The position numbers and the translations under genes were made by a program. The notes below the pieces were generated by a model. It saw only the letters and a list, made by a program, of their open reading frames with translations. It had not been told where the DNA came from and did no database searches. Shown here one piece after another: positions 27,300 through 34,488 of a stretch of 64,000 nucleotides of DNA. The stretch lies in assembly GCF_003013395.1 (NCBI RefSeq), contig NZ_PXZM01000035.1, forward strand, positions 1 to 64,000, written 5' to 3'. Positions within the stretch are counted from its first letter, which is position 1. The number at the start of each line of letters is the position of its first letter. The DNA is from Brevibacillus fortis (GTDB lineage: Bacteria > Bacillota > Bacilli > Brevibacillales > Brevibacillaceae).

Positions 27300-27317
27300 T
27301 TCGTTAACACTAACGAA
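27300..27317. promoter_or_regulatory. Palindrome TTCGTTA-ACAC-TAACGAA upstream of the hydrolase gene
   Basis: Perfect 7-bp arms with a 4-bp spacer, 32 bp before the hydrolase start codon. It is probably an operator; the protein that binds is unknown. Confidence 0.5.
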
Positions 27318-27349
27318 CGATCATCATGAAACGAAGGAGATGTATGTAA

Positions 27350-28063
27350 ATGAGTACTTTTGTATTGGTTCATGGAGCTTGCCAAGGTGAATGGGTATGG
27401 GAAAAAGTAAAACCTGAGCTGGAAGCATTGGGACACAAGGTCGCAACATTGGACTTGCCTGGAAGTGGACAAGACATGACACCTCCTCAGCAGGTGACAC
27501 TGGATCTCTACGTAGAGAAAGTATCAGACCTGATCAAGCAACAAAACGAAAAAGTAATCCTTGTCGGACACAGCATGGGTGGCCTCGTCATTACCCAAAC
27601 AGCTGAAAAAGTACATGACAAAATTGATAAGCTCGTCTACCTTTGCGCATTCTTGCCGAAAAACGGGGAAAGCCTCATAAGCAAGTCAGAAGGAGAAAAA
27701 GGCCCTGAATTCGAATTGAATGAAGCTGATATGACACTGGGTCCTAAGCTTGAGACTGTGGAAGAAACGTTTTTCAACGCTGTGGAAGATGAGGCACTGA
27801 AGCTGGCGTCGATGAAGCGTTGCCGTCCGCAAGCGCTGGCTCCTTTCACACAACCGGTGATTATTACTGAGGAGAAATTCGGTAGTGTCGATCGCATCTA
27901 TATTGAGACAACATTAGATAATGCGATTCCAATCAGTTTCCAACGCAGAATGAATACAGAAACACCTTGCAGCAAGGTCATTACCATGGAAGCGGATCAT
28001 GCCCCTTTCCTGTCAAAACCAGAAGAGCTGGTGAATCATCTCAATCAAGTAAGCAAGTCATAA
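27350..28063 (+). CDS. Alpha/beta hydrolase (methylesterase/hydroxynitrile-lyase-like)
   Basis: The 237-residue alpha/beta hydrolase has FVLVHGACQGEWVWEKV as oxyanion loop, the nucleophile elbow VGHSMGG (Ser in GHSMG), and a terminal EADHAPFLSKPEEL with the catalytic His. This layout is close to plant-type methyl esterases and bacterial EstC-like enzymes. AAGGAG lies 10 nt before the ATG. It is divergent from a Crp/Fnr regulator. The substrate is unknown. Confidence 0.85.
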   Translation: MSTFVLVHGACQGEWVWEKVKPELEALGHKVATLDLPGSGQDMTPPQQVTLDLYVEKVSDLIKQQNEKVILVGHSMGGLVITQTAEKVHDKIDKLVYLCAFLPKNGESLISKSEGEKGPEFELNEADMTLGPKLETVEETFFNAVEDEALKLASMKRCRPQALAPFTQPVIITEEKFGSVDRIYIETTLDNAIPISFQRRMNTETPCSKVITMEADHAPFLSKPEELVNHLNQVSKS

Positions 28064-28066
28064 GGA

Positions 28067-28103
28067 AAAGAAGGCTGTCGACCATCATGTCGGCAGCCTT
28101 TCT
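28067..28103. terminator. Bidirectional terminator between the hydrolase and MocR genes
   Basis: AAGGCTG-(T)-CG / CG-(G)-CAGCCTT stem between convergent genes, followed by T-rich sequence on both strands. Confidence 0.78.
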
Positions 28104-29531
28104 TCATTCCTTTATGTTCAACTGGCGAACTGTACTGACGAGCCTTTGCAAGCCATCACGCAGCTGTTGTTCATTCAAATAAGAATAACTGATGCGTATC
28201 CAAGAGCTTAACTCTCGCAGCGGGTCACAGATCGCACCGGGCACAAACGTTATGGATTTCTCTATGCATTTGCCCAGAAGGCTTTCCATCGGGACGGAAT
28301 CAGGCAGCTTCACCCATAAATTAAAGCCTCCTGGTGGGCTGGACCACTCCCAGTCCGTGACGGACAGCTCTTCTTCCATGATATCCCGGCGAATGGCTAG
28401 TGCAATCCGCAGCTTTGCCAAATGCTGCTGCATCCGTTCGGAGAAGAAATAATGTAAAAAAATCTTTTGATTCAACAGGGGCGCTCCACTGTCTGACAAT
28501 GATTTTGCTTGAAGCAAATAATTCATGATAGATGGACGGCATGCCACAGTCGCAATACTCAGCCCCGGCGCGATATACTTGCTAAAGCTGCGCAGATAGA
28601 TGACATAGCCTGCTGTATCGTATGAAAAAAACGGCAGTGGCGGCTCATCGCCGAAGTACATATCACGGCACGGATCATCCTCTACGATCAGACACTGATA
28701 CTTTTCAGCCAGCTCCACCAGTCTCTTCCGTTGTTCAGCGGGAACGGTATAGCCAGTCGGATTATGAAAAGTCGGATTGAGATAAAACAAGCGCGGTTTT
28801 TCTTTTTGCATCAACAGTTCAACCTGCTCCAAATCATATCCATGCGGCGTAATTTCGATGGGAATCATATTGGCGCCCTGTCTTCTGAATACATCAATGG
28901 CAGGACTGTAAGTGGGTCTCTCCAGCAACACGACATCACGCGGCTTTACAAGGACTCTGGCAACCAAATCGATCGCTTCCTGCGAACCAGATGTGATCAT
29001 CAGCTCATTTGGTGACAGGTGGAAATGATAACGGCTGATATAATAGCTGCACAGTGCTTCCCGTAGCTCCTGATCTCCCTGTGTAGTTGAGTAGGTACCC
29101 AGCACCTTTGGATACAAATCAAACACTTTCTTCACGTACTCGGAAAAATAAAGATTGGGCAATAAATTCGGCTCGATTAACGCTTTGGAAAATTGATAGG
29201 TCGCCTGCACCTGATGAATTTCCGAAAGGTGACTCTTGTGCACGTAGGCAGAAACAATTGGATCGTTCATCGAATCCACTGGCAGCAAACTGCTCGGTTG
29301 TACATAATACCCCGATTTATCCTTCACATACACGTGGCGTTCTTGTTTCAGCAATTGATACGCTTTAAAAACCGTCAGGCGATGCACATTCAATTCCAAC
29401 GCCAACGTTCGAACAGAAGGAAGCTTCTCATGTGCCCTCCACTCTTCCCGTCTGATCCGGTCCAGAAGATATTCATACACTTGTTCGAACAGCTTATCAG
29501 AATGACTGTTTGAAAGAGCATCCCTTTTCAT
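28104..29531 (-). CDS. MocR-type regulator: GntR helix-turn-helix fused to PLP aminotransferase fold
   Basis: This is a 475-residue fusion. Residues 10-78 form a GntR winged helix (LPSVRTLALELNVHRLTVFKAYQLL); residues about 110-470 form a class I aminotransferase fold with YFLNP-like TFHNPTGYTVP, VEDDPCRDMYFG and the PLP-lysine region SFSKYIAPGLSI. MocR proteins use PLP adducts to sense amino acids or vitamins B6. It is divergent from an EamA transporter, which is its probable target. The ligand is unknown. Confidence 0.9.
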   Translation of the reverse strand: MKRDALSNSHSDKLFEQVYEYLLDRIRREEWRAHEKLPSVRTLALELNVHRLTVFKAYQLLKQERHVYVKDKSGYYVQPSSLLPVDSMNDPIVSAYVHKSHLSEIHQVQATYQFSKALIEPNLLPNLYFSEYVKKVFDLYPKVLGTYSTTQGDQELREALCSYYISRYHFHLSPNELMITSGSQEAIDLVARVLVKPRDVVLLERPTYSPAIDVFRRQGANMIPIEITPHGYDLEQVELLMQKEKPRLFYLNPTFHNPTGYTVPAEQRKRLVELAEKYQCLIVEDDPCRDMYFGDEPPLPFFSYDTAGYVIYLRSFSKYIAPGLSIATVACRPSIMNYLLQAKSLSDSGAPLLNQKIFLHYFFSERMQQHLAKLRIALAIRRDIMEEELSVTDWEWSSPPGGFNLWVKLPDSVPMESLLGKCIEKSITFVPGAICDPLRELSSWIRISYSYLNEQQLRDGLQRLVSTVRQLNIKE

Positions 29532-29642
29532 GCAAGCTCCCCCCTTTCCCCCATGATAATGGATTGATCTCCTTATCTGTTCTATTCCATTCCATCTGTT
29601 CTATTCCCTTCCCTTTATGATGAGGGAAAGGGAGGAATCATA

Positions 29643-30569
29643 ATGGTACTGCTTAATTATGTGGTCATGTGCTTGATATTCGGAACGACGTTTTTGGCAA
29701 TCAAAGTCGGGATCGATGCGGGTGCGCCGCCGTTCTTCTCAGGAGGACTTCGGTTCTTTCTGGCAGGTGTCATTTTGTTTTCATTTATGCTCTGGAAAAA
29801 ACAGGCGCGCCTATCGCTGCTGCTTCATAAAGAAATGTTCCTTACCGGAATTGGTTTGACGTTTGGGACATTTGCCCCCTTGTATTGGGCGGAGCAGCAT
29901 GTAAGTTCAGGAATTGCAGCCATTTTATCTGCAACAGCACCTCTCATGGTGATGCTGCTTCAGACAGGTATTACTCGGCAAAAGCTCCCCGGTATTGCGT
30001 GGGCGGGTTGCTTGGTTGCCTTTGTCGGTGTCTTTTTGCTGATTTTACCCGGTGTGACCATCTCATTCAGTCTCCTTTGGCTTACAGGGTGCATGACAGT
30101 CATTTTCGGACAAATCTTTTATTCTGCTGGTGCTGTTTACTCTCGACGTGTCATCCAGCGGTTTCAAGATACTTCACCCATCGCTTTGAATGCAGCACAG
30201 ATGGTACATGGAGGAGCGATGCTGCTTGTCTTATCGTTCTTTACGGAGCAAGTGCATATCGAATCGATGCTGACAACGAATGCGATCATTTCGCTCCTGT
30301 ACTTGATCGTCGTTGGTTCCATGATGGGGCACACCATCTTCTATTGGCTCGTCGCCAAAACCAACCCTGTGTTTCCCTCCACGTGGCTCTATATCTCTCC
30401 GTTGATTGCCTTGAGCTTGGGCGTCATCCTGTACAATGAGCCGCTTTATCTACTGTCGTTAGCAGGGGGGATTACGATTATTGTCGGGATTATCCTGATT
30501 AATATGGATGGCTTAAAGCAGTTGATGGGTAAAAAGGCAAACAAGCTACGAGACGTAAGCCATTCATGA
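29643..30569 (+). CDS. EamA family transporter, divergent from MocR
   Basis: This is a 308-residue, ten-helix drug/metabolite exporter: FGTTFLAIKVGIDAGAPPFF in the first half, GMTFGTFAPLYWAEQ-like FGTFAPLYWAEQHV, and PVFPSTWLYISPLIALSLG in the second half. GGAGG lies 7 nt before the ATG. The 111-bp gap to the divergent MocR gene contains repeated TCTGTTCTATTCC (29576-29588 and 29596-29608), a likely MocR operator as direct repeats. Confidence 0.86.
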   Translation: MVLLNYVVMCLIFGTTFLAIKVGIDAGAPPFFSGGLRFFLAGVILFSFMLWKKQARLSLLLHKEMFLTGIGLTFGTFAPLYWAEQHVSSGIAAILSATAPLMVMLLQTGITRQKLPGIAWAGCLVAFVGVFLLILPGVTISFSLLWLTGCMTVIFGQIFYSAGAVYSRRVIQRFQDTSPIALNAAQMVHGGAMLLVLSFFTEQVHIESMLTTNAIISLLYLIVVGSMMGHTIFYWLVAKTNPVFPSTWLYISPLIALSLGVILYNEPLYLLSLAGGITIIVGIILINMDGLKQLMGKKANKLRDVSHS

Positions 30570-30576
30570 TAGAAAA

Positions 30577-30614
30577 GGAGTACCACAAGAAAGCCTAGTG
30601 CTCTGTGGTACTCC
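30577..30614. terminator. Bidirectional terminator between EamA and the anti-sigma gene
   Basis: GGAGTACCACA / TGTGGTACTCC, an 11-bp perfect stem between convergent genes. Confidence 0.8.
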
Positions 30615-30630
30615 TCTATTTGATCTACCG

Positions 30631-31632
30631 TTACTTGATTTCGTTGATTTGCTTGGCGATTTTAATCACCTCGTCTTTGGATGCCACTTTCTCATCAGCT
30701 TGAACAGAGTATTCCAGATCCGTTCCATTTTTAATCCAGATGAGCCAATACGAGTTTTCGCCTTCAAACGTATGCGTCATAAGAGCTGCTTCATTGTTGC
30801 CAATCATGACTTTTTCAATGACGTCTGCGCTCGTGCCCGATCCTCCTTCTTCGGCGATTCGTACCTCTACCCAGACCTTGCCTTTCTCAGACTGATAAGC
30901 GACATTGGTATATGAAAACTTGTTGCTCAACGGAATTTCTGTAAAGGCGTATTCTTTATTGTCCTTAACAGCTTTTGCCTTTAATTCTTCCACGTCGACA
31001 TCATACTCGTAGTTTTCCTCATAGTTTACTTCGCCTTCCAGGAAGCGGAAGCCTCCATGAATCTCGCTTGGCAGAGTGAACACCTTCCCTACGATCGGTT
31101 CCATATCCTTCCATGATTTATAAACAATCGGTTTGGATACGACCATAATGTCCGGATGTTTTTTCTTCGTATAGATAATATTTTTTTGGTCTTCCCCCTG
31201 TTCTTTTGTTGGCTTCCAGTAAATAGCCGCAGACGTTCCAGGCTTCAGGCCATTCATGATTTCTGTCCTGACCGTACCAATGTATTCTCTCTTCTTCCGT
31301 CTCTCCTCCATTTTTGCTTGATCCTCTGGAGATAACTGCTGAGATAACTGCTGAAACATTTGCTGTTGTTCTTGGAGCTTATGCTGCGAGAGCTCAAATA
31401 CCACTTCGCCCTTCTCATTTTTCAACTGAATCATTTCTACTCCCGCCCATACGGACGAAGCTCCTATCAGCATACCTACAGTGACTAACAAGCCAATTTT
31501 CTTTTTCACGACTTTCTCCTCCTTGTTCTCCTTGGCACGAATTGCGGCCATGACTTTATGTTTGACATCGACTTTCGGGACGGGCTTTGCTACCAGCATG
31601 TCTCGCATGCTTTTAAACGGATTTTTGTCCAT
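30631..31632 (-). CDS. Membrane-bound anti-sigma-like protein, cassette 1
   Basis: The 333-residue protein has a short cytoplasmic N-terminus (residues 1-47), one membrane helix (KIGLLVTVGMLIGASSVWAG) and an outer domain of about 260 residues with a DUF4367-like end (WIKNGTDLEYSVQADEKV). This is the topology of anti-sigma factors for ECF sigmas. It overlaps the end of the sigma gene by 20 bp. Its first 60 residues are almost identical to those of cassette 2, while the outer domain differs strongly. No zinc-binding HxxxCxxC motif is seen, so it would be a non-ZAS type. Confidence 0.72.
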   Translation of the reverse strand: MDKNPFKSMRDMLVAKPVPKVDVKHKVMAAIRAKENKEEKVVKKKIGLLVTVGMLIGASSVWAGVEMIQLKNEKGEVVFELSQHKLQEQQQMFQQLSQQLSPEDQAKMEERRKKREYIGTVRTEIMNGLKPGTSAAIYWKPTKEQGEDQKNIIYTKKKHPDIMVVSKPIVYKSWKDMEPIVGKVFTLPSEIHGGFRFLEGEVNYEENYEYDVDVEELKAKAVKDNKEYAFTEIPLSNKFSYTNVAYQSEKGKVWVEVRIAEEGGSGTSADVIEKVMIGNNEAALMTHTFEGENSYWLIWIKNGTDLEYSVQADEKVASKDEVIKIAKQINEIK

Positions 31633-32179
31633 TAGCGGCCACCCCTTCCATCGTTGGCAAATAACGTTTGCACTTTTTTAAGATGCGTTCAAATTGCTTG
31701 TGCAGGACCTCAGGTGGTTTATCCAGTAGCTCTGCGATTTCCTCGTACTCTTTTTCCTCCAGCACCCTCCAAAAAACGAGTGACCGTTCCTCAGCGGCCA
31801 ACCGATTCCAGATACGCTCCAAATGCTCTTCTCTATTAGGGCGATCGATGTGCTCCTTCACAATTCCGCCGTGATCCTGTTTGTACAGAAAGGGCAACCA
31901 ACGGTTTAGCTTTCTGCGCTTTAGTTCATTCGCACAATAGTTGTGAGCAATTCGATAGAGCCATGTCGAGAAAGATAGGGCGGTCGTATATTGTTCCAGA
32001 TGCTCGTAGGCGTGAAGCAGAACTTCCTGTACAGCCATTTCTGCTTCATGGTGATGGGAGAGCATATGGTAGCAGTATGTAAAGATCGGTTGCTGATAGT
32101 AATCGATGATGATTTCGAACTGTTCGAGAGAGCCGTTTTTTATTGCTTGCAGCAAAAGCTCTATCTCCTTTTTTTCCAC
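31613..32179 (-). CDS. ECF-type RNA polymerase sigma factor, cassette 1
   Basis: The 188-residue sigma-70 family protein has region 2 (YHMLSHHHEAEMAVQEVLLH, then FSTWLYRIAHNYCANELKRR) and region 4 (WRVLEEKEYEEIAELLDKPP ... LKKCKRYL). The region 2 motif DAEDAVQE of the paralogue reads EAEMAVQE here. GTG at 32179 follows AGGAGG by 7 nt and is the best start. It is translationally coupled to the anti-sigma gene. A promoter motif shared with cassette 2 suggests autoregulation. Confidence 0.85.
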   Translation of the reverse strand: MEKKEIELLLQAIKNGSLEQFEIIIDYYQQPIFTYCYHMLSHHHEAEMAVQEVLLHAYEHLEQYTTALSFSTWLYRIAHNYCANELKRRKLNRWLPFLYKQDHGGIVKEHIDRPNREEHLERIWNRLAAEERSLVFWRVLEEKEYEEIAELLDKPPEVLHKQFERILKKCKRYLPTMEGVAANGQKSV

Positions 32180-32199
32180 GCTTTGCCCTCCTTTCACTG

Positions 32200-32231
32200 T
32201 GAATAACAATCGAAGTTTCCTTAATGTGACA
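32200..32231 (-). promoter_or_regulatory. Candidate ECF promoter of cassette 1
   Basis: On the minus strand: TGTCACA, 13 bp, GATTGTTATTCA. Copy 2 at 33861-33892 has the same two blocks at the same spacing while the 13 bp between them differ. Confidence 0.55.
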
Positions 32232-32270
32232 TTTATTAAAAAATTATTTAAAAACTATTTCCTAACAAAA

Positions 32271-32302
32271 CCCCCATCATGGTATAGCACCCACGATGAG
32301 GG
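32271..32302 (-). terminator. Terminator of cassette 2
   Basis: CCCTCATCGTGG / CCATGATGGGGG stem followed by TTTTGTT on the minus strand. Confidence 0.8.
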
Positions 32303-32312
32303 AAATTTAAAA

Positions 32313-33290
32313 TTATTTTGCTTGATTGATTTGTTCCGCCATTTTCAGCAGCTCTACTTTCGTGCTCACACTCATATTGGCTCTCAGGCTATAGTCCACC
32401 TTTGTCCCATTTTTCACCCATTGCAAAGAGTGCACAGTTTCCCCATTTTCAGGTGCGAAAGTGGAGTACACGGCTTCATTGTCGCCAATCATGATCTTCT
32501 CCAGATTCTCCGCAAATGTACCTCCACTTTTATTCTTGTCATCCAGGATGGACACTTCTAAGAAAGCACTCCCTTTTTGGCCCTTGTACTCAATCTCTGC
32601 ATTACGAAACTTGTCCGATAACGGAACTGGTTGTACCACGTATTCTTTTTTCGTTCTTTCTTGTTCCTCTTTCATCGCTCTCTCATCATACTTGTCACTT
32701 GGGAGATAGATCGCTTCGCCTGCTGCAAATTTGAAGTCCGTCCCCATCTCTGCCGGGACCTTGAACAGATGGCCAACCTTTTGTTCCATGTCCTTCCACG
32801 TTGTATAGGTAAAAGGCTTGGAGCGTACATCTACAAAAGGCTTGCTGTTTGGATTTGATTCCAACTGAAGTTTTGTCACCGGCCAATAAATGGCAACCGC
32901 TTCTCCTGGTTTTAATCCATTGACGATTTGTTCTCCGGTATCCAACTGTTTATAAATCTCTGCACTACTTTTTTTGATCTGATCCTTTGTGTCAGGGGGT
33001 AGCTGCTGCATCATTTGTTGCTGTTCTTGCATACTCATTTGTTCAAGCTCTAACACTACTTCTCCCTTCTCATTTTTCAACTGGATCATTTCCATCCCCG
33101 CCCATACGGACGACGCTCCTACCAGCATACCTACAGTGACTAACAGGCCAATTTTCCTTTTCACGACTTTCTCCTCCTTGTTCTCCTTGGCACGAATTGC
33201 GGCCATGACTTTATGTTTGACATCGACTTTCGGGACGGGCTTCGCTACCAGCATGTCTCGCATGTGCTTAAACGGATTTTTGTCCATCAT
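32313..33290 (-). CDS. Membrane-bound anti-sigma-like protein, cassette 2
   Basis: The 325-residue paralogue of the 30631 gene has the same cytoplasmic N-terminus and membrane helix, and an outer domain that keeps only the general plan (YTTWKDMEQKVGHLFKVPAE, LQWVKNGTKVDYSLRANMSV near the end). The outer domain is therefore likely to sense a different signal. It overlaps the end of its sigma gene by 23 bp. ATG 33290 has GAGGGG 6 nt upstream; ATG 33287 is also possible. Confidence 0.72.
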   Translation of the reverse strand: MMDKNPFKHMRDMLVAKPVPKVDVKHKVMAAIRAKENKEEKVVKRKIGLLVTVGMLVGASSVWAGMEMIQLKNEKGEVVLELEQMSMQEQQQMMQQLPPDTKDQIKKSSAEIYKQLDTGEQIVNGLKPGEAVAIYWPVTKLQLESNPNSKPFVDVRSKPFTYTTWKDMEQKVGHLFKVPAEMGTDFKFAAGEAIYLPSDKYDERAMKEEQERTKKEYVVQPVPLSDKFRNAEIEYKGQKGSAFLEVSILDDKNKSGGTFAENLEKIMIGDNEAVYSTFAPENGETVHSLQWVKNGTKVDYSLRANMSVSTKVELLKMAEQINQAK

Positions 33291-33840
33291 TTCGCACCCC
33301 TCCCGTCGTTGGCAAATAACGTTTGCACTTTTTCAAAACGCGTTCAAATTGCTTGCGGAGGGCCGCAGGCTTTTTGTCCATCAGCTCTGCAATTTCCTCG
33401 TACTCTCTTTCCTCTAGCACCCGCAGGAACATAAGTGTTCGTTCTTCGGCGGACAGCCGTTTCCAGATGCGTTCAAGCGGCTCCCCAAAATAATTGCTGT
33501 CGATGCTCTCCTCGACATAATTGCGTCCATCCTGATCCCGGTTGTACAAAAAGGGCAATACGCGGCTTAATTTCCTGCGCTTTAGCACATTCGCACAATG
33601 GTTGTAAGCGATCCGGTACAGCCATGCGGAAAATGACAGCGAGTACGTATACTGTTCAAGATGCTCGTAGGCACGAAACAGAACTTCCTGGACTGCGTCT
33701 TCTGCATCTTGACGATGACCGAGCATGTGATAGCAGTATGTAAAGATCGGTTGTTGATAGTGATCGATAATGATTTCGTATTGCTCAAGAGAGCCAGCTT
33801 TTATCTCTGTCAGTAGGCGCTCTATCTCTGTTTTTTCCAC
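33268..33840 (-). CDS. ECF-type RNA polymerase sigma factor, cassette 2
   Basis: The 190-residue ECF sigma has region 2 with YHMLGHRQDAEDAVQEVLFR and FSAWLYRIAYNHCANVLKRR, and region 4 with FLRVLEEREYEEIAELMDKK ... LKKCKRYL. It starts at GTG 33840, 7 nt after AGGAGG. It is close to the cassette 1 sigma and probably arose by tandem duplication with its partner. The conserved DAED in region 2 suggests this copy is the less changed one. Confidence 0.88.
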   Translation of the reverse strand: MEKTEIERLLTEIKAGSLEQYEIIIDHYQQPIFTYCYHMLGHRQDAEDAVQEVLFRAYEHLEQYTYSLSFSAWLYRIAYNHCANVLKRRKLSRVLPFLYNRDQDGRNYVEESIDSNYFGEPLERIWKRLSAEERTLMFLRVLEEREYEEIAELMDKKPAALRKQFERVLKKCKRYLPTTGGVRNDGQKSV

Positions 33841-33860
33841 GGTTTGCCCTCCTCTCACTA

Positions 33861-33892
33861 TGAATAACAATTGGCATCTTTTGTTTGTGACA
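33861..33892 (-). promoter_or_regulatory. Candidate ECF promoter of cassette 2
   Basis: On the minus strand: TGTCACA, 13 bp, AATTGTTATTCA; same blocks and spacing as at 32200-32231. Confidence 0.55.
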
Positions 33893-33942
33893 CCTATTTT
33901 AGAAATTTTTGGTTTTACGAATAAAAATTCTCTCCAAATAAA

Positions 33943-33999
33943 AAGGGTGCTCCACCCGTCTCGTACGAAAAATCTCGTACTTCCGGTAGGAACACCCTT
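33943..33999 (-). terminator. Terminator of the DUF1904 gene
   Basis: AAGGGTGTTCC ... GGAGCACCCTT on the minus strand followed by TTTATTTG; an inner GTACGAGA / TCTCGTAC hairpin extends it. Confidence 0.8.
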
Positions 34000-34088
34000 A
34001 TTCCATGCTTGTATTCATTTGCTTTTCCGTACGCTTGTCGAATGTCTTGATACTTTCCCGGGAAATCGACAGCACCTGTCGGCTTCCT

Positions 34089-34415
34089 TTAGAAATGCTC
34101 TCCGTTGGCATAATAGCTTTCTTTTTGATAAGCGACAAATGCCATCTCTACTTCTGGAATGCCAAGAGATAAGACATGCTTGGTCACAATCTGGGCAAAC
34201 TGGTCACGAACTTCTTGCCCCCGCTCGAACCATGCTACTTCTATAAAAGGAAACGACTCCACGATCTTCCCACCAAAAACGCCTGTCGTATGCAAGCATT
34301 CGATCGTGAAATTGTCCGTGCCGCATTGGCATAGTGCAGCAAGCTCCACTGCAAGCGGTTCGCTAATCGTGGCTATTTGTTCAGCTTGGATACCTCGAAC
34401 GATAAGATGTGGCAT
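34089..34415 (-). CDS. DUF1904 (tautomerase-like) protein
   Basis: The 108-residue protein starts MPHLIVRGIQAEQIATISEP and fits the DUF1904 family, which shares the small beta-alpha-beta fold of tautomerases. The N-terminal Pro after Met recalls the catalytic proline of tautomerases, but activity is not shown for the family. GGAGG lies 7 nt before ATG 34415. It is downstream of the exporter genes in the same direction, 73 bp after bmrD-like. Confidence 0.75.
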   Translation of the reverse strand: MPHLIVRGIQAEQIATISEPLAVELAALCQCGTDNFTIECLHTTGVFGGKIVESFPFIEVAWFERGQEVRDQFAQIVTKHVLSLGIPEVEMAFVAYQKESYYANGEHF

Positions 34416-34488
34416 GATGATCCCTCCTGAAAAGTCCATACTTCTATGCTCTATCTTACCGTTCAGCAGGCAAAAAGAGTAGAAAAAA

